Source: Porpolomopsis calyptriformis (taxonomy: Eukaryota; Basidiomycota; Agaricomycetes; Agaricales; Hygrophoraceae). Taken from it: DNA of 64,000 nt. Below are positions 42,002 to 51,550 of this stretch, one piece after another. The translations under genes and the position numbers were made by a program. Under the pieces are notes generated by a model. The model worked only from the letters and a program-made list of their open reading frames with translations, searched no databases and was not told the origin of the DNA. How positions within the stretch are numbered: position 1 is the first letter of the stretch; every line of letters begins with the position of its first letter. The stretch lies in the NCBI GenBank assembly GCA_951640195.1, contig OX621163.1, forward strand, positions 2,108,001 through 2,172,000, given 5' to 3'.

Positions 42002-44671
42002 CTAGTTGAAGTCTTGTCGGGACTGGAGACCGTATTGCGACAGTACCTCTGGGCTGACTGTTGCCGGACTTTTGAATACTAGGTCAGTACCTCCGCTAGT
42101 TTTTGGAAACGCTATGACGTCCCGGATAGACGGAGTTTTGCAAAGGATCGCCATTAGTCGGTCAAAACCTTACAGCAAGGCTACATGTCAGCTGGAGATA
42201 CCAGTTGAATGTTTGAGATCTACCTAATGCTATGCCACCATGAGGCGGAGCACCGCATCGTAGGGCGTGGAGTAAATGATCAAATGATGCCTTTTCTTCC
42301 TCGTGAAGCTGAAGATGGAATAAATTAGAAATGCGGACGAAGTCGAAGTCTGACCAACCTTTAGGATGTTGGATAAAATATGCTCTTGCATGGCAGCATC
42401 GTGCACACGAACTGAACCTCCCCCGATTTCTATTCCATTCACAACAAGGTCGTAATGTTGCCCCCGCACCTGAGAAAAACATGCGAGCCAATCAGGATTG
42501 ACCTGATGGGAGGCTACTAATGGACGAACGGATTCTATATGACCATCATACATGGCTTGGATGTCTTCCCACATCGGCGCAGTAAATGGATGGTGGGAAC
42601 TACTCCACCGACCACGAGCCAGGTGGTCTTTCTCTCTGTCAGCCCGAGTGAAAAGCGGGAATTCGGTGATCCAAACGAAATGAGGCGCATCGGATATTAG
42701 TTCTGGAAGGCATCAGGGATTTAGGACGAGCTTAAACATAAACAATAGCTTACTGTGGGACAAAGCCAACTCGGTTAAACGTAGTCTCAGCTGTCCCAAA
42801 TCAGTTGATCCGCCCTGGTCGGGTGGTCAGGGCTCAAGATCGAGCTGTGATTTCTAAATACGCACCTGTGGAACTCGTGGCCGACGAGCAAGCCAGAAGA
42901 CATCGCCTGGACTGAGGGCAAGGGTCTCGTTGATATGGTTACATTGGAGGTCCGTGTTATCAGGAACTATATGACGCAAGTGTTTGCTATCGAGCGACCA
43001 GGAAGATATATTCTCCCTGGTAAGACAAATTTGTTCCTAAGTTAGCGGTTAGAAATGTTGCTTCGAGAAAAGGTTCACTGCGTCTTACAACTGCCGGACC
43101 ACCATGGCACTTTCTGGCCGCGTTTAAGAAGGTGGAGCTGAATGGTTGACCCAACACAATACACTCTAATATATCTCCTGCAGTCTCCAGCGCAGTTCGA
43201 TAGGCAGAAGGTAATAGATGCGCTATATTCGAGATCTAAACACAAAGAATGAGCCTGATCAACCATTGATTTTTGCATTGCCCGACCTGAGCCCTCAAGC
43301 GAGTGTCAGGTTTGTCTGACCCAAACTAAAAAAAACAACAAACGATCACTACCTTCCATCAGGAGATGCAACGAGACGACTTACACGACCCATGGCGTCA
43401 TGGTATGTCATCACTGGGTGCTTCTCTGGAAGATCAACACCCTCCACCTCTTTCCATATTGCCTTAGTGAGGGTTTCGACCACACCACGTACCTCCCTAC
43501 CCCCGATCCTCCACAAGTCAGAATCAGGTGTGGAGGATGATGGACCCCAGGACACAAATGCCATTTCTAGATCAACTTGCGTGAACTCGGGCTGTCGATC
43601 CTTTCGGCCGTCTTCATCGCGGAAACATTTTGCCAGCTGAAAGTACCTGTCCACTGCACCGGAACAAATCAAGAGTTGTTTTGGCTGCTGAGGGGACTGT
43701 GGAAGAGCATAAAAGAGGGGCCCATCTCTGCTGTCAGAAGCCCGGGAATTAGTTCGGGTTGGTACGAGGAACTCTCTTGCCCCTTCGGGTGTTGATTTGA
43801 GGAGCACGGGGGTCTCGACTTCAAGGAAATCTGTCTCGAAGAGCTCAGACATTAAATATTAACTGGTGAAGACCAAGAAAGCTCGCCCTGCTGGTGCAGA
43901 ATATTCCGGATTAGATGGGCGACTTGACTTCGCTTTCGCAAGTTATCGGATAAAATCGGACGACGCAAGTCGAGGTAACGATATCGTGCCCTCAATTCTT
44001 CGTTGGCCTGGGTTCGGAGTTACGTCCCTCCTTCCAAGCAAAGACTTGGACGGTTTCTTACCAAATTGTGAGCGTCAGATGGCAAAAAGGGCATGGCATC
44101 GTCCGCAGGGTTTAAAACTGTAAACTTGTCAACTGCAACCTCAATCTGGCCTGCAGGAATCTTCCGATCATGACCAATTTGATACGGACCATCCAATCAA
44201 GGTTGAGAAAATCACTCACAGGACGCCAATGAGTTTTAGGTCTGAGAAGGACTGTGCCCTCGACCAAGACGGTGGATTCGGCAGGAACATCGAAGAGATG
44301 GGGATGTTTATGATCGACAACAAGTTGAGTTGTCCCATAGGAATCTTTGAGTGGAAAGAAGGAAACATGCGGTCCTTTCCTTAAGTGTCGTCGGTCAGAT
44401 AGGTGGGGACGGTAAGTGAAATGGACAATCACCGCCCCGGGAGAAGCCAACCGGCTAGAACGACACGAGAGCCAATATCGTTAGCAGTCAAAGCCCCACA
44501 TGTGTGAGTTCGCGGTTGATATGGTGCTGAGGTTTTATATCAGTAAATGGGATCGAAAGTGTTGGTTGGATCCTGACCGCAGTGTGCAATCGCTCGAAAA
44601 AGCGTGAAGGTTGGAGGAAAAGAACGACGCGGGTTGGGTGGAAACCTTGACCATAAAGAAAAGATTTGCAT
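42002..44671 (-). CDS. MSD1: Mitochondrial aspartyl-tRNA synthetase (class II), 667 aa
   Basis: Charges mitochondrial tRNA-Asp. Thirteen exons: 44578-44671, 44433-44526, 44220-44379, 44062-44160, 43887-44007, 43385-43830, 43287-43325, 43089-43235, 42866-43036, 42754-42790, 42359-42702, 42224-42308 and 42002-42168. The N-terminal [16 protein letters not shown] is an import signal; this frame, not the overlapping MVKVSTQ frame, splices correctly. OB-fold: [22 protein letters not shown]. Class II motif 1: [12 protein letters not shown]. Motif 2: [20 protein letters not shown] with EFTQVDLEM. The insertion domain is bacterial-type. Motif 3: [13 protein letters not shown]. The intron at 43831-43886 is GC-AG (GCGAGC). 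A 33-nt in-frame GTCAAT...TCTCAG segment (42447-42479 region) is kept as coding because it is too short for an intron. Confidence 0.92.
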
Positions 44672-44710
44672 AGGTAGAAAGACTGAAATCATTTGTCAGT
44701 TCCGACATCC

Positions 44711-45694
44711 ATGCAAGTGTGGGCCGTGGTCTACGAACCAAATGCGTTTCCCGACGACGTGCGTGCTACATATCTCCATTTACGGCCACTCATTCCAAAC
44801 AGCTATACCAACGGGGAATTTTGCTACTTGACCCTGACTCTCGAGCCAGAATCAAAAGGTTCTATCGACGTGAGGATGCTTGTCGTAAGCATTCTTTGCC
44901 GATTCTAGATATCCAGCAATCGATCATTCGCCTTCTCTAGGTGCTCTCATCAGCCGTCTTCTCCCTCGAATGTTGTTGAAGCAGCGAGGGGTGGCCAGCG
45001 ACGCAATGACTTTTGCGTCTACAGAGGAGGGTAAACCATACATCGTCAATCATTCAGGTCCTTACTCAACCACCACCGCTGCTGATGCTTTCTTTCGTTT
45101 GCTGCAGACTACTCCTGGGATTGAACCAGTTGGGTACAACATCTCACACGACAACAATCTCATCGTAATGGCTTTCGCGCCCGGAGAGTGTGGTGCACCA
45201 GCTTTTCAAATCGGGATAGATGTCATGAAGGTCGGACTGCCTCGAGATGAACACTTGACCACTTTCATCGAGACCGTGGGCGACGAGGTAACTCAAAGAC
45301 GGCATCGTTCGCCAGAAACGCTCACGAATTATAACAGCTTACGTCCTTGGAGCATGAAACTATTTTGTCTGTCCCGCTAGACGAGGGACTTGAACGTTTC
45401 TTTTGGATTTGGACATTGAAGGAAGCGTACACCAAGGCTCTGGGCCTTGGTCTGGGTTTTGATTTCACCCGGATCCAATATGATGTTTCACAGAATGAAG
45501 TCTTGATTGATGGCAATGCGCCAATGGGTTGGCGGTTCACCAAGTTTGAGACTACCGTCCGGTCAGACTTGTACCAAGGTGTCACGGCCGAGTTTTTGGG
45601 TGGAACTGGGACCCAAGTTTTAGATGGCGGAGCAGGGCTGGTTTGCTATGACGCGGTTCCATTCGTCCAACAGGCGATACAGGATCTAAAATGA
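44711..45694 (+). CDS. 4'-phosphopantetheinyl transferase (Sfp/AcpS superfamily), 277 aa
   Basis: Transfers phosphopantetheine from CoA to carrier proteins such as alpha-aminoadipate reductase (Lys2) or peptide and polyketide synthases. Exons 44711-44758, 44803-44884, 44941-45287 and 45338-45694. Motifs: RIKRFYRREDACRALISRLL, GYNISHDNNLIVMAF, IGIDVMKV (Mg-binding Asp) and FFWIWTLKEAYTKALGLGL (WxxKEA). The length fits the Lys5/AASDHPPT group. The start MQVWAVVYEP lies 39 bp from the divergent start of the aspartyl-tRNA synthetase. Only one such gene is seen in the window; the specific carrier is not known. Confidence 0.88.
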
Positions 45695-45932
45695 GTCTTG
45701 CAACCTCCGCGTAGACAACCCCGATTTCTGGACACTAGTCGTTATCGGTGAAGCTACTCACCTGGTATGCCTGGGACGGAGGCCATGTCGTGGGTTGTAT
45801 TATCATACAGACGAAGGCTTGAAGAGCTACAGGGATGTCCAGCAGGTAGTTAAATATAGAAATTATGTACTGTACACTGACTGTCGCAAGGTGTGAGTGT
45901 TGGGGCGGGCAAGAGCAGACTGGTAAAAAAGG

Positions 45933-46584
45933 TCACTGCTGCGTCGACTGAAACTTTGCCCGACTAGCTGCGAACAGTTCTTCTTGTTTAGCCAGTAGTT
46001 CTTCTTCTGTCAAACCTGACTGCTCGAATTTCGATATTTTCTTTTCCCTCTCCTACGAACCACTGTCAGCAAGATGATGGGAACGAAACAGAGAGAGCGC
46101 GCCTTCTGTTGCTGTTTGTGATCTTTTAAAACGTCTTCCACCTCTGTTGTAAATGAGTCGAAGCCAAGACGCTATGTATAGGGAATTAATTCAAGGTAAG
46201 TATCGTGAAAGGAATGGTAGCTTGCCTTAAGAGCACCTATAATGTGCTCTGGGGCTATGGTTTTCTTTGATTCCAATTCGCATATCTCGTTTGCTTCTGA
46301 CGATATCAAGTGGATGAATTCTGAAAGGCAAGTGAGTATAGTATACCACCAAGCAAAGCGAAACTTGATGTGTGTTCACCTACACAACATTCTATAACCA
46401 AATCCCGAGTTTCCTTCGCGCAGGCCACATCAGGTGGAAGCAACTCTAGCCCCCGATCAGTGCATGAGACCGAAATTCCGACTTGGCACGCACCGGCGAT
46501 CATTTTTGCCACCGTGGCTTTTGGAAGGGAAAGGTCTTCGTCGAGAGGAGGAAGTGCCCCAGAGTGGCCTTCACGGTCTGACAT
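45933..46584 (-). CDS. NCB2: Negative cofactor 2 beta subunit (Dr1), histone-fold protein, 146 aa
   Basis: With NC2-alpha binds TBP on promoters and blocks TFIIB entry. Exons 46494-46584, 46380-46445, 46226-46320, 46103-46171 and 45933-46052. The histone fold covers residues 14-95: LSLPKATVAKMIAELLPPDV, CAKETRDLVIECCVEFIHLI then SSEANEICELESKKT, and PEHIIGALKRLGFDSF. A charged tail KQQQKEREKKISKFEQSGLT then EEELLAKQEELF ends the protein, as in Dr1. Two of the four introns are GC-AG: 46172-46225 (GCAAGC) and 46053-46102 (GCGCGC). Neither has a usable GT in phase. Start MSDREGHSGALPPLDED. Confidence 0.9.
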
Positions 46585-46665
46585 TTGGTGGTGGCTTACT
46601 GAGTGGGTAAAATAGCTGTAAATACACACTTTAAATTCAACCCCGCGCGCCGTTTGACTCTTACC

Positions 46666-47146
46666 ATGTCTGTGAGTGCTCTCTATCCCAACGTCTTTGA
46701 ACGTCTTTTGAGCTGATTGAGTCTAGGTCAATCCAGTCAATCCGAAGCCGTTCTTGCAGGAGCTCACGGGCAAGGCAGTGTTCGTCCGGCTTAAATGGGG
46801 GCTCGAGTATAAAGGCTTCCTTGTGAGCACGGATGGCTACATGAACCTGCAGGTAATTGTTTACTTTCCGATAGTTGATAAATGTTAATACCAGACATAT
46901 CAGCTTGCGAATACGGAGGAATTCCAAGACGGAAAATCTAATGGTGCTTTGGGAGAGGTTTTCATTCGGTAAGAACCTCGGTGTTTCCGAGAAAATTAAC
47001 TCATTGTTCGCCAGATGTAACAACGTGCTATATATCATAAGTCCATCCAACTTGTGTCTGCTCCGTCATTTTCTAACATCTATCTGTCATCACAGAGAGG
47101 CACCTCCAGAATGACTGATGCGAACTTAACTGGCCCCAACTCCTGA
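46666..47146 (+). CDS. SMX3: Small nuclear ribonucleoprotein F (SmF), 92 aa
   Basis: Component of the heptameric Sm ring on spliceosomal snRNAs. Exons 46666-46671, 46727-46852, 46895-46968, 47015-47036 and 47096-47146. The first exon codes only Met-Ser. Sm1 motif: [20 protein letters not shown] with TDGYMNLQ. Sm2: [15 protein letters not shown]. The last intron must start at ATC|ATAAGT to give the near-universal Sm2 ending VLYIRG, so its donor is AT instead of GT (see findings). The alternative GT four bases on gives VLYIIKRHLQND, which breaks Sm2. After RG the tail is [14 protein letters not shown]. Length normal. Confidence 0.85.
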
Positions 47147-47359
47147 CTCAGAATCGGCGGCCAGTGTCTCGAAAGCGTTAGCACATTTGTTCTCACATGT
47201 TTGAAGTAACTGCGAGCGCTCGTTGGTCCACGTTGGCTCGTTCATTGAGGAAGGATTGAGTCACATTACCGTGGGAATCTTATACACCACCATATATAAG
47301 GCCGACTCCGAAAAGGCTGCGTAAGAACCATCCTTATACCTTTACAACGACGTGCACCA

Positions 47360-48040
47360 ATGGCAAAATCACTCAGATCCAAAGCCAAACGTTCCTTTCG
47401 CTCCAAGAAACGCGAAACGGGTGTATACGCTGCAGCTGAGGCGGCTCGCCTCAACAGACTCAATGCAAAACTTCGCTCTTTAGCATCGAAGGACAATGAC
47501 GGAGATGTACGTGTGGAAGAGGAAGGGGAGGATATTCCAGGTTGGTGTTGGTTCGCAACGTTTGGTCTTTTAGATCCCAGCGACGTTACTGCCGAGTGTT
47601 TGGGTGACTTGAACGGGATACCAGTTAGACGGAGAGTGAGAGATTTCGGGAGACGTGGACGGCATATCGGTGAAGCATAATAGACAACCTTATGATCCTA
47701 TTCGCAAACGATCAAGTGAATGTACGATCATTGACGTCGTTCTGCCATTCTCCACAGATGCCGGCAACATTACAACAGCTCCAGGCTTGGCAGGTTTGCT
47801 TCCACCATTTCTTGGTGTATTGTTTTCTTTTGCTTATTCTTGGAATTTTTCTTAGATGAGGTGATGGATCTGGACGTTAATGCTTCCTTACCTGTGGAAA
47901 AGGCCGTCTCGACTCATGGCCCTCGACGGTCGCGCCGAGAAGAATGGCGGTTGTCGAAAGGATGGGGTGCAAAGCCCAAAGCCAAGGGACTACGCAGCAC
48001 TACAACACGGAAGGCTGGTCGCGTGAAGAGGAGGCGTTAA
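47360..48040 (+). CDS. DUF2423-type nucleolar protein (YBL028C-like), exon structure partly open
   Basis: Small basic, probably nucleolar protein linked by analogy to ribosome biogenesis. The start MAKSLRSKAKRSFRSKKRET is the family signature, followed by EAARLNRLNAKLRS. The last coding block, from about 47861, reads VMDLDVNASLPVEKAVSTHG, then PRRSRREEWRLSKGW and a Lys/Arg tail KAGRVKRRR ending at 48040. Between 47500 and 47860 the exon limits are uncertain. A 33-nt GTTGGT...TTTTAG segment near 47541 is in frame and may be coding. A small exon with APGLA probably precedes EVMDLD through a GTTTGC...CTTAG intron. I report the span, not a fixed join. Confidence 0.65.
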
Positions 48041-48800
48041 GGTTTTACTGCTCTTAAGTTATTTAGAAACAAAAAATAATTCGATTCATTTACTATTCCA
48101 CTTCAGGTTTTATGGGATTATCATAACGTTCGTGAAACTTGCCCGGGCATTCCTCTCTCGGACGTCACCGCGAAGAAGTGATGGTCTAAGCGCTGGCGCA
48201 GTCATCTGTACGAGGCTCTATCACGGACCGAAAGCCTCCGGTGATACAACCAGGTGCTACGAGTTTGTTGCCTGAAGCTCAAGGGCCAGAGATTTTGCAT
48301 CCGTAGGCAGATCTACATCGGCGCCAAGATACGGACCGAGAAATATTCAAATTTCAGTTCGTTTTCGTTCTCAAGTACCTTGCAAAGAGCCACCCATCGG
48401 ACTAATAGCGAACTTCATCGATACGAATGCTAAGCGTGACGCCGATAGCGAGGCTCATCGTGGATGTCGGTTGCAGAAAAATATGCAAGTCGCACAGAGC
48501 TAGACGATATGGCTCTAATGCCCCTTAAAAGACAAATATGTGCCAAAGGCAATTTCACCAGGCCGACAACCTATATCCTATATTTCCTGTCCCGGGTGAA
48601 CGTGGAGAATCGACAGGCCGATCAACGCTGAAGTACTGTCCCGCCACCCAAGGCTAGGGTGCCCTAGCAAGACAAGGAGAGAAAGAACGAAGACGTTTCC
48701 AGACTAGACCACCGTAATCTCTTTCGAGAACAACTCTGTGTTTTTGTAACAGAACCTGACCAACATCTACTCTGTCGTTACCGAGTCAGTCATTTTTCCA
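48041..48800. other. Intergenic region, no gene recognised
   Basis: Downstream of the DUF2423-type gene and of the convergent seven-helix gene. No reading frame above 70 codons, no repeat or tRNA recognised. Composition is ordinary. Confidence 0.45.
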
Positions 48801-48809
48801 AGAGCCCTA

Positions 48810-50724
48810 TCAAGCAGCAGTCGTATAGTCGTCAGCCGACTCAGCCTCAAACTTGACGGAACCGAGATCAAGGGAGGCACGGCCTTCTTTTCCATTTGGC
48901 GAGCCGCTGGCTCTGGAGGGGGGCCTGATGGGACCAATGTGTGAATGCAATGATACACAATGCCGGATGTGCACGTACGACAACTCATCCATAGTGATGT
49001 GTTCGGTGGTGACGTGGATTTCAGGGCGAGTCAGCGTGTATCTCGGAGACTTCGAGCCGAGGTGCTGTGCTGCACTAAGGCGTGGGTTATTGCAAAGGTT
49101 GTTATGCACAACGTTGGATGTTGTTGTATGCAACTGAATATCAGACTTGCTGAATTCTTGAAGGCGGATGACGGCGCGGCACGAAGCCACGACTCTGTGA
49201 AAAGCTTCAGCTTATAGCGTACAGACAATTCGCCGCCAGAGGTCATACGATATGCAAGCCGCAGGAACCTAAAATAGACATTATGTCTTCTTCCGACGAC
49301 GGGAGAAAAAGGACTCACAGTGGCAACACTGCAAGGTAGATATGTATGAATTGATGTGCGGGAGAAGGTATAAGTGGAGGATACTGTACACGTACATATT
49401 CATTACCGCTGATGGGAGAAGTCATCAGCTTCGGCGATCAACCTATCCAATGGGACGCTTACGATTAAGATTAAGAACGTTGAGGATCTGGTTCCAATTC
49501 ATCAAGAAATAAGCAAGCAGAAGGGGGGGACAAGAACGTTAAAAGTTTACCGCAGGGATGGAATTGGTTGTGAAAGATGCCAAAAAGTACACGAGTCCAT
49601 CCTTGAAAAGTAATTGGGAAAGATCGGTATGTGCGCCCGAGTACCTCGTCAATGCCACAGTCGTGTAAACGAGAATGACAAGGTCAAAACCCATCGCTTA
49701 TACATACAAAAGTTAGGGCCTTGAGGTAGTACACGGGAGGGAAGGGGGGTCAAAACTTACTGTAAAACAAATTGATTTTGAGTAGCGTCGTATCAGTTGA
49801 AGACACGAGACAAGTATTGTTGGTCGGATCCCAATCGGCTTGAACGATAAACATGCCGCGATACAGCAACACCCAGTGGCCAAAGCAAAGGAAGCAAATA
49901 GGACTGATAACTGATAGTTTCTTTTCCCACAACGCAATTCTGATGAACGATTAGATGGATGGCGGAACAATAACGCGAATAACGCACGTTCGAATCATTA
50001 GAGAAGTTGATGCACACAGAATAGACATATTCCCTGCCCACTTAAGAGTAGTTAGGACAAGGAACGCATAGCAGATGCGATGCTTACCGAGTTGAAAGTA
50101 TATAATACCTAACATCGGAGACATATCAGCTTCAGGGCCAAATATAAGAGTATAATGTTGTAGACGCACCCGACAATTGATCTTTTAAAAAGGGGAAGTA
50201 GAAATTCAGTCAAGCCAAATGGTTTGCACGTCCAGTTGCTTACCCGGCTTGTCGCGGAGGATGATACGATCCTGCGACATGCTTAATGAGCAACGGAAAT
50301 GATCTCAAAAATTTGGGGTTGGACTCACAATCCGATGAAGGAGAGTAGCATGCAATATCGGGACAAGAAGAAAAACGCTGTGGAGCAATACCCGGTCAAG
50401 GATATGTCCAAGATATGCATGGTTCATTCACACGCACCCTGTTCAGAAACGACTGTTAATATAGAGCGCGATCGGGGATGAAGACAAGATTACCATGGGC
50501 CAGCGGAATTTTCGGCGACGAGTGATCAATGACCACTCGAAATCGAAAGTGATGAACAACTCCCATACGAACATCCCAAACAATGTGAACACCAGTTTGA
50601 GGAATGACTCTGAGGCGATCCGACATTTGTTGCATCGGAAAGAATAAGAAAATGCTCGCGCACCAGAGGCATTCAAAATTTCATTCGGATCTGACCAATC
50701 CACCACTATATTCAGGTGTAACAT
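48810..50724 (-). CDS. Seven-transmembrane protein of an agaricomycete family, exon limits partly unresolved
   Basis: Recognisable pieces on the minus strand: MLHLNIVVDWSDPNEILNAS (50724), after a GTGCGC intron SFLKLVFTLFGMFVWELFIT then FDFEWSLITRRRKFRWP, an exon around 50370 with FFFLSRYCMLLSFIGL, AGNMSILCASTSLMIRT (about 50010), ICFLCFGHWVLLYRGMFIVQ (about 49880), and a C-terminal exon VIRLQEFS...RPEIHVTTEHITMDE ending at 48812. The WELFITFDFEW opening, the FFFLSRYCMLL helix and the HVTTEHITMDE tail are typical of a large mushroom membrane-protein family of unknown role. At least eight exons. Exact joins are not given because several introns could not be fixed by eye. Confidence 0.62.
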
Positions 50725-51550
50725 TGGATGGGCAAGACAAAAGAAAACGAAAAATGGCGCTCACTGTTTGCTCGTAAGGATCAGGTTAACAGGCGAGTGA
50801 CGAGCATAGACTTGAGAGCGTGGATTTTATAGCGGCAGACGTTACAGTGTAAAACTCCGTGTACAGAGAACCACATGGTGGACCTTCTTCATCCGTTTAC
50901 GTTGGTTGTAAGACGACCACCCGTTCTTATCTCGGCCGACCAGGTAGAATCAGCCAGTGTCTGAACGACCAACTTGGTGTTGTCGTACCCACTTGTAGCC
51001 GAAATCGAGCTACAGGACTCACGATCCACGATGATTCCGTCATCACCCCAGGAGATCGCATCTACTAGAGTAAATCATCAGTCCAGGTTTGGGCCTGGAA
51101 GCGTTGAAAATGACCGCGCATCGAGTTGCCGTGTCGTCAACGTTAACCTCATCATTTTCCAGAAGGACATTTTATCCAAGCTTCACACAGATACAGTTTA
51201 CCGTCAATTCAGCCGCAACGAACGTGATCGCACAAGTCCGGGCAGAGATGCACAGTGGTCCGATCGCTAGCGTGGACGCCACAGAAATCAAGAACCCACA
51301 CCTCTGCAGGTAAAATTCTTTTTGAGAGTCTAAAAGGGCGCTGTTGAGCACATGTGGCAACACCCTCGGCTTCCAGACCAGTACCTTAAAAAAAACGCGA
51401 GGAGTTCCCGAACCCTTAATCGGAGGAGTAAAGTCATCCCTTGTTCTCGAAGTTTAAGCCGGTGGAGTCGGGTCGAGATGGCTCATTCATGTCACCTGTT
51501 TGAACTTTGGAGAGAACATCATTGACAGACGACTACCGACAGTGAATGGT
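50725..51550. other. Intergenic between the seven-helix gene and ERB1
   Basis: The upstream region of the seven-helix gene and the downstream region of ERB1, both on the minus strand. Plus-strand readings at 50859-51313 are short, overlapping in several frames and without motif. No gene supported. Confidence 0.45.

Noticed and set aside
42447..42479. A 33-nt intron in the aspartyl-tRNA synthetase (GTCAAT...TCTCAG)
   Set aside because: Shorter than any other intron in the window and in frame; kept as coding, although family spacing would tolerate either.
44538..44741. Alternative N-terminus of AspRS beginning [12 protein letters not shown]
   Set aside because: Its frame ends in TAA and no donor in that phase connects to [11 protein letters not shown]; the [10 protein letters not shown] frame does.
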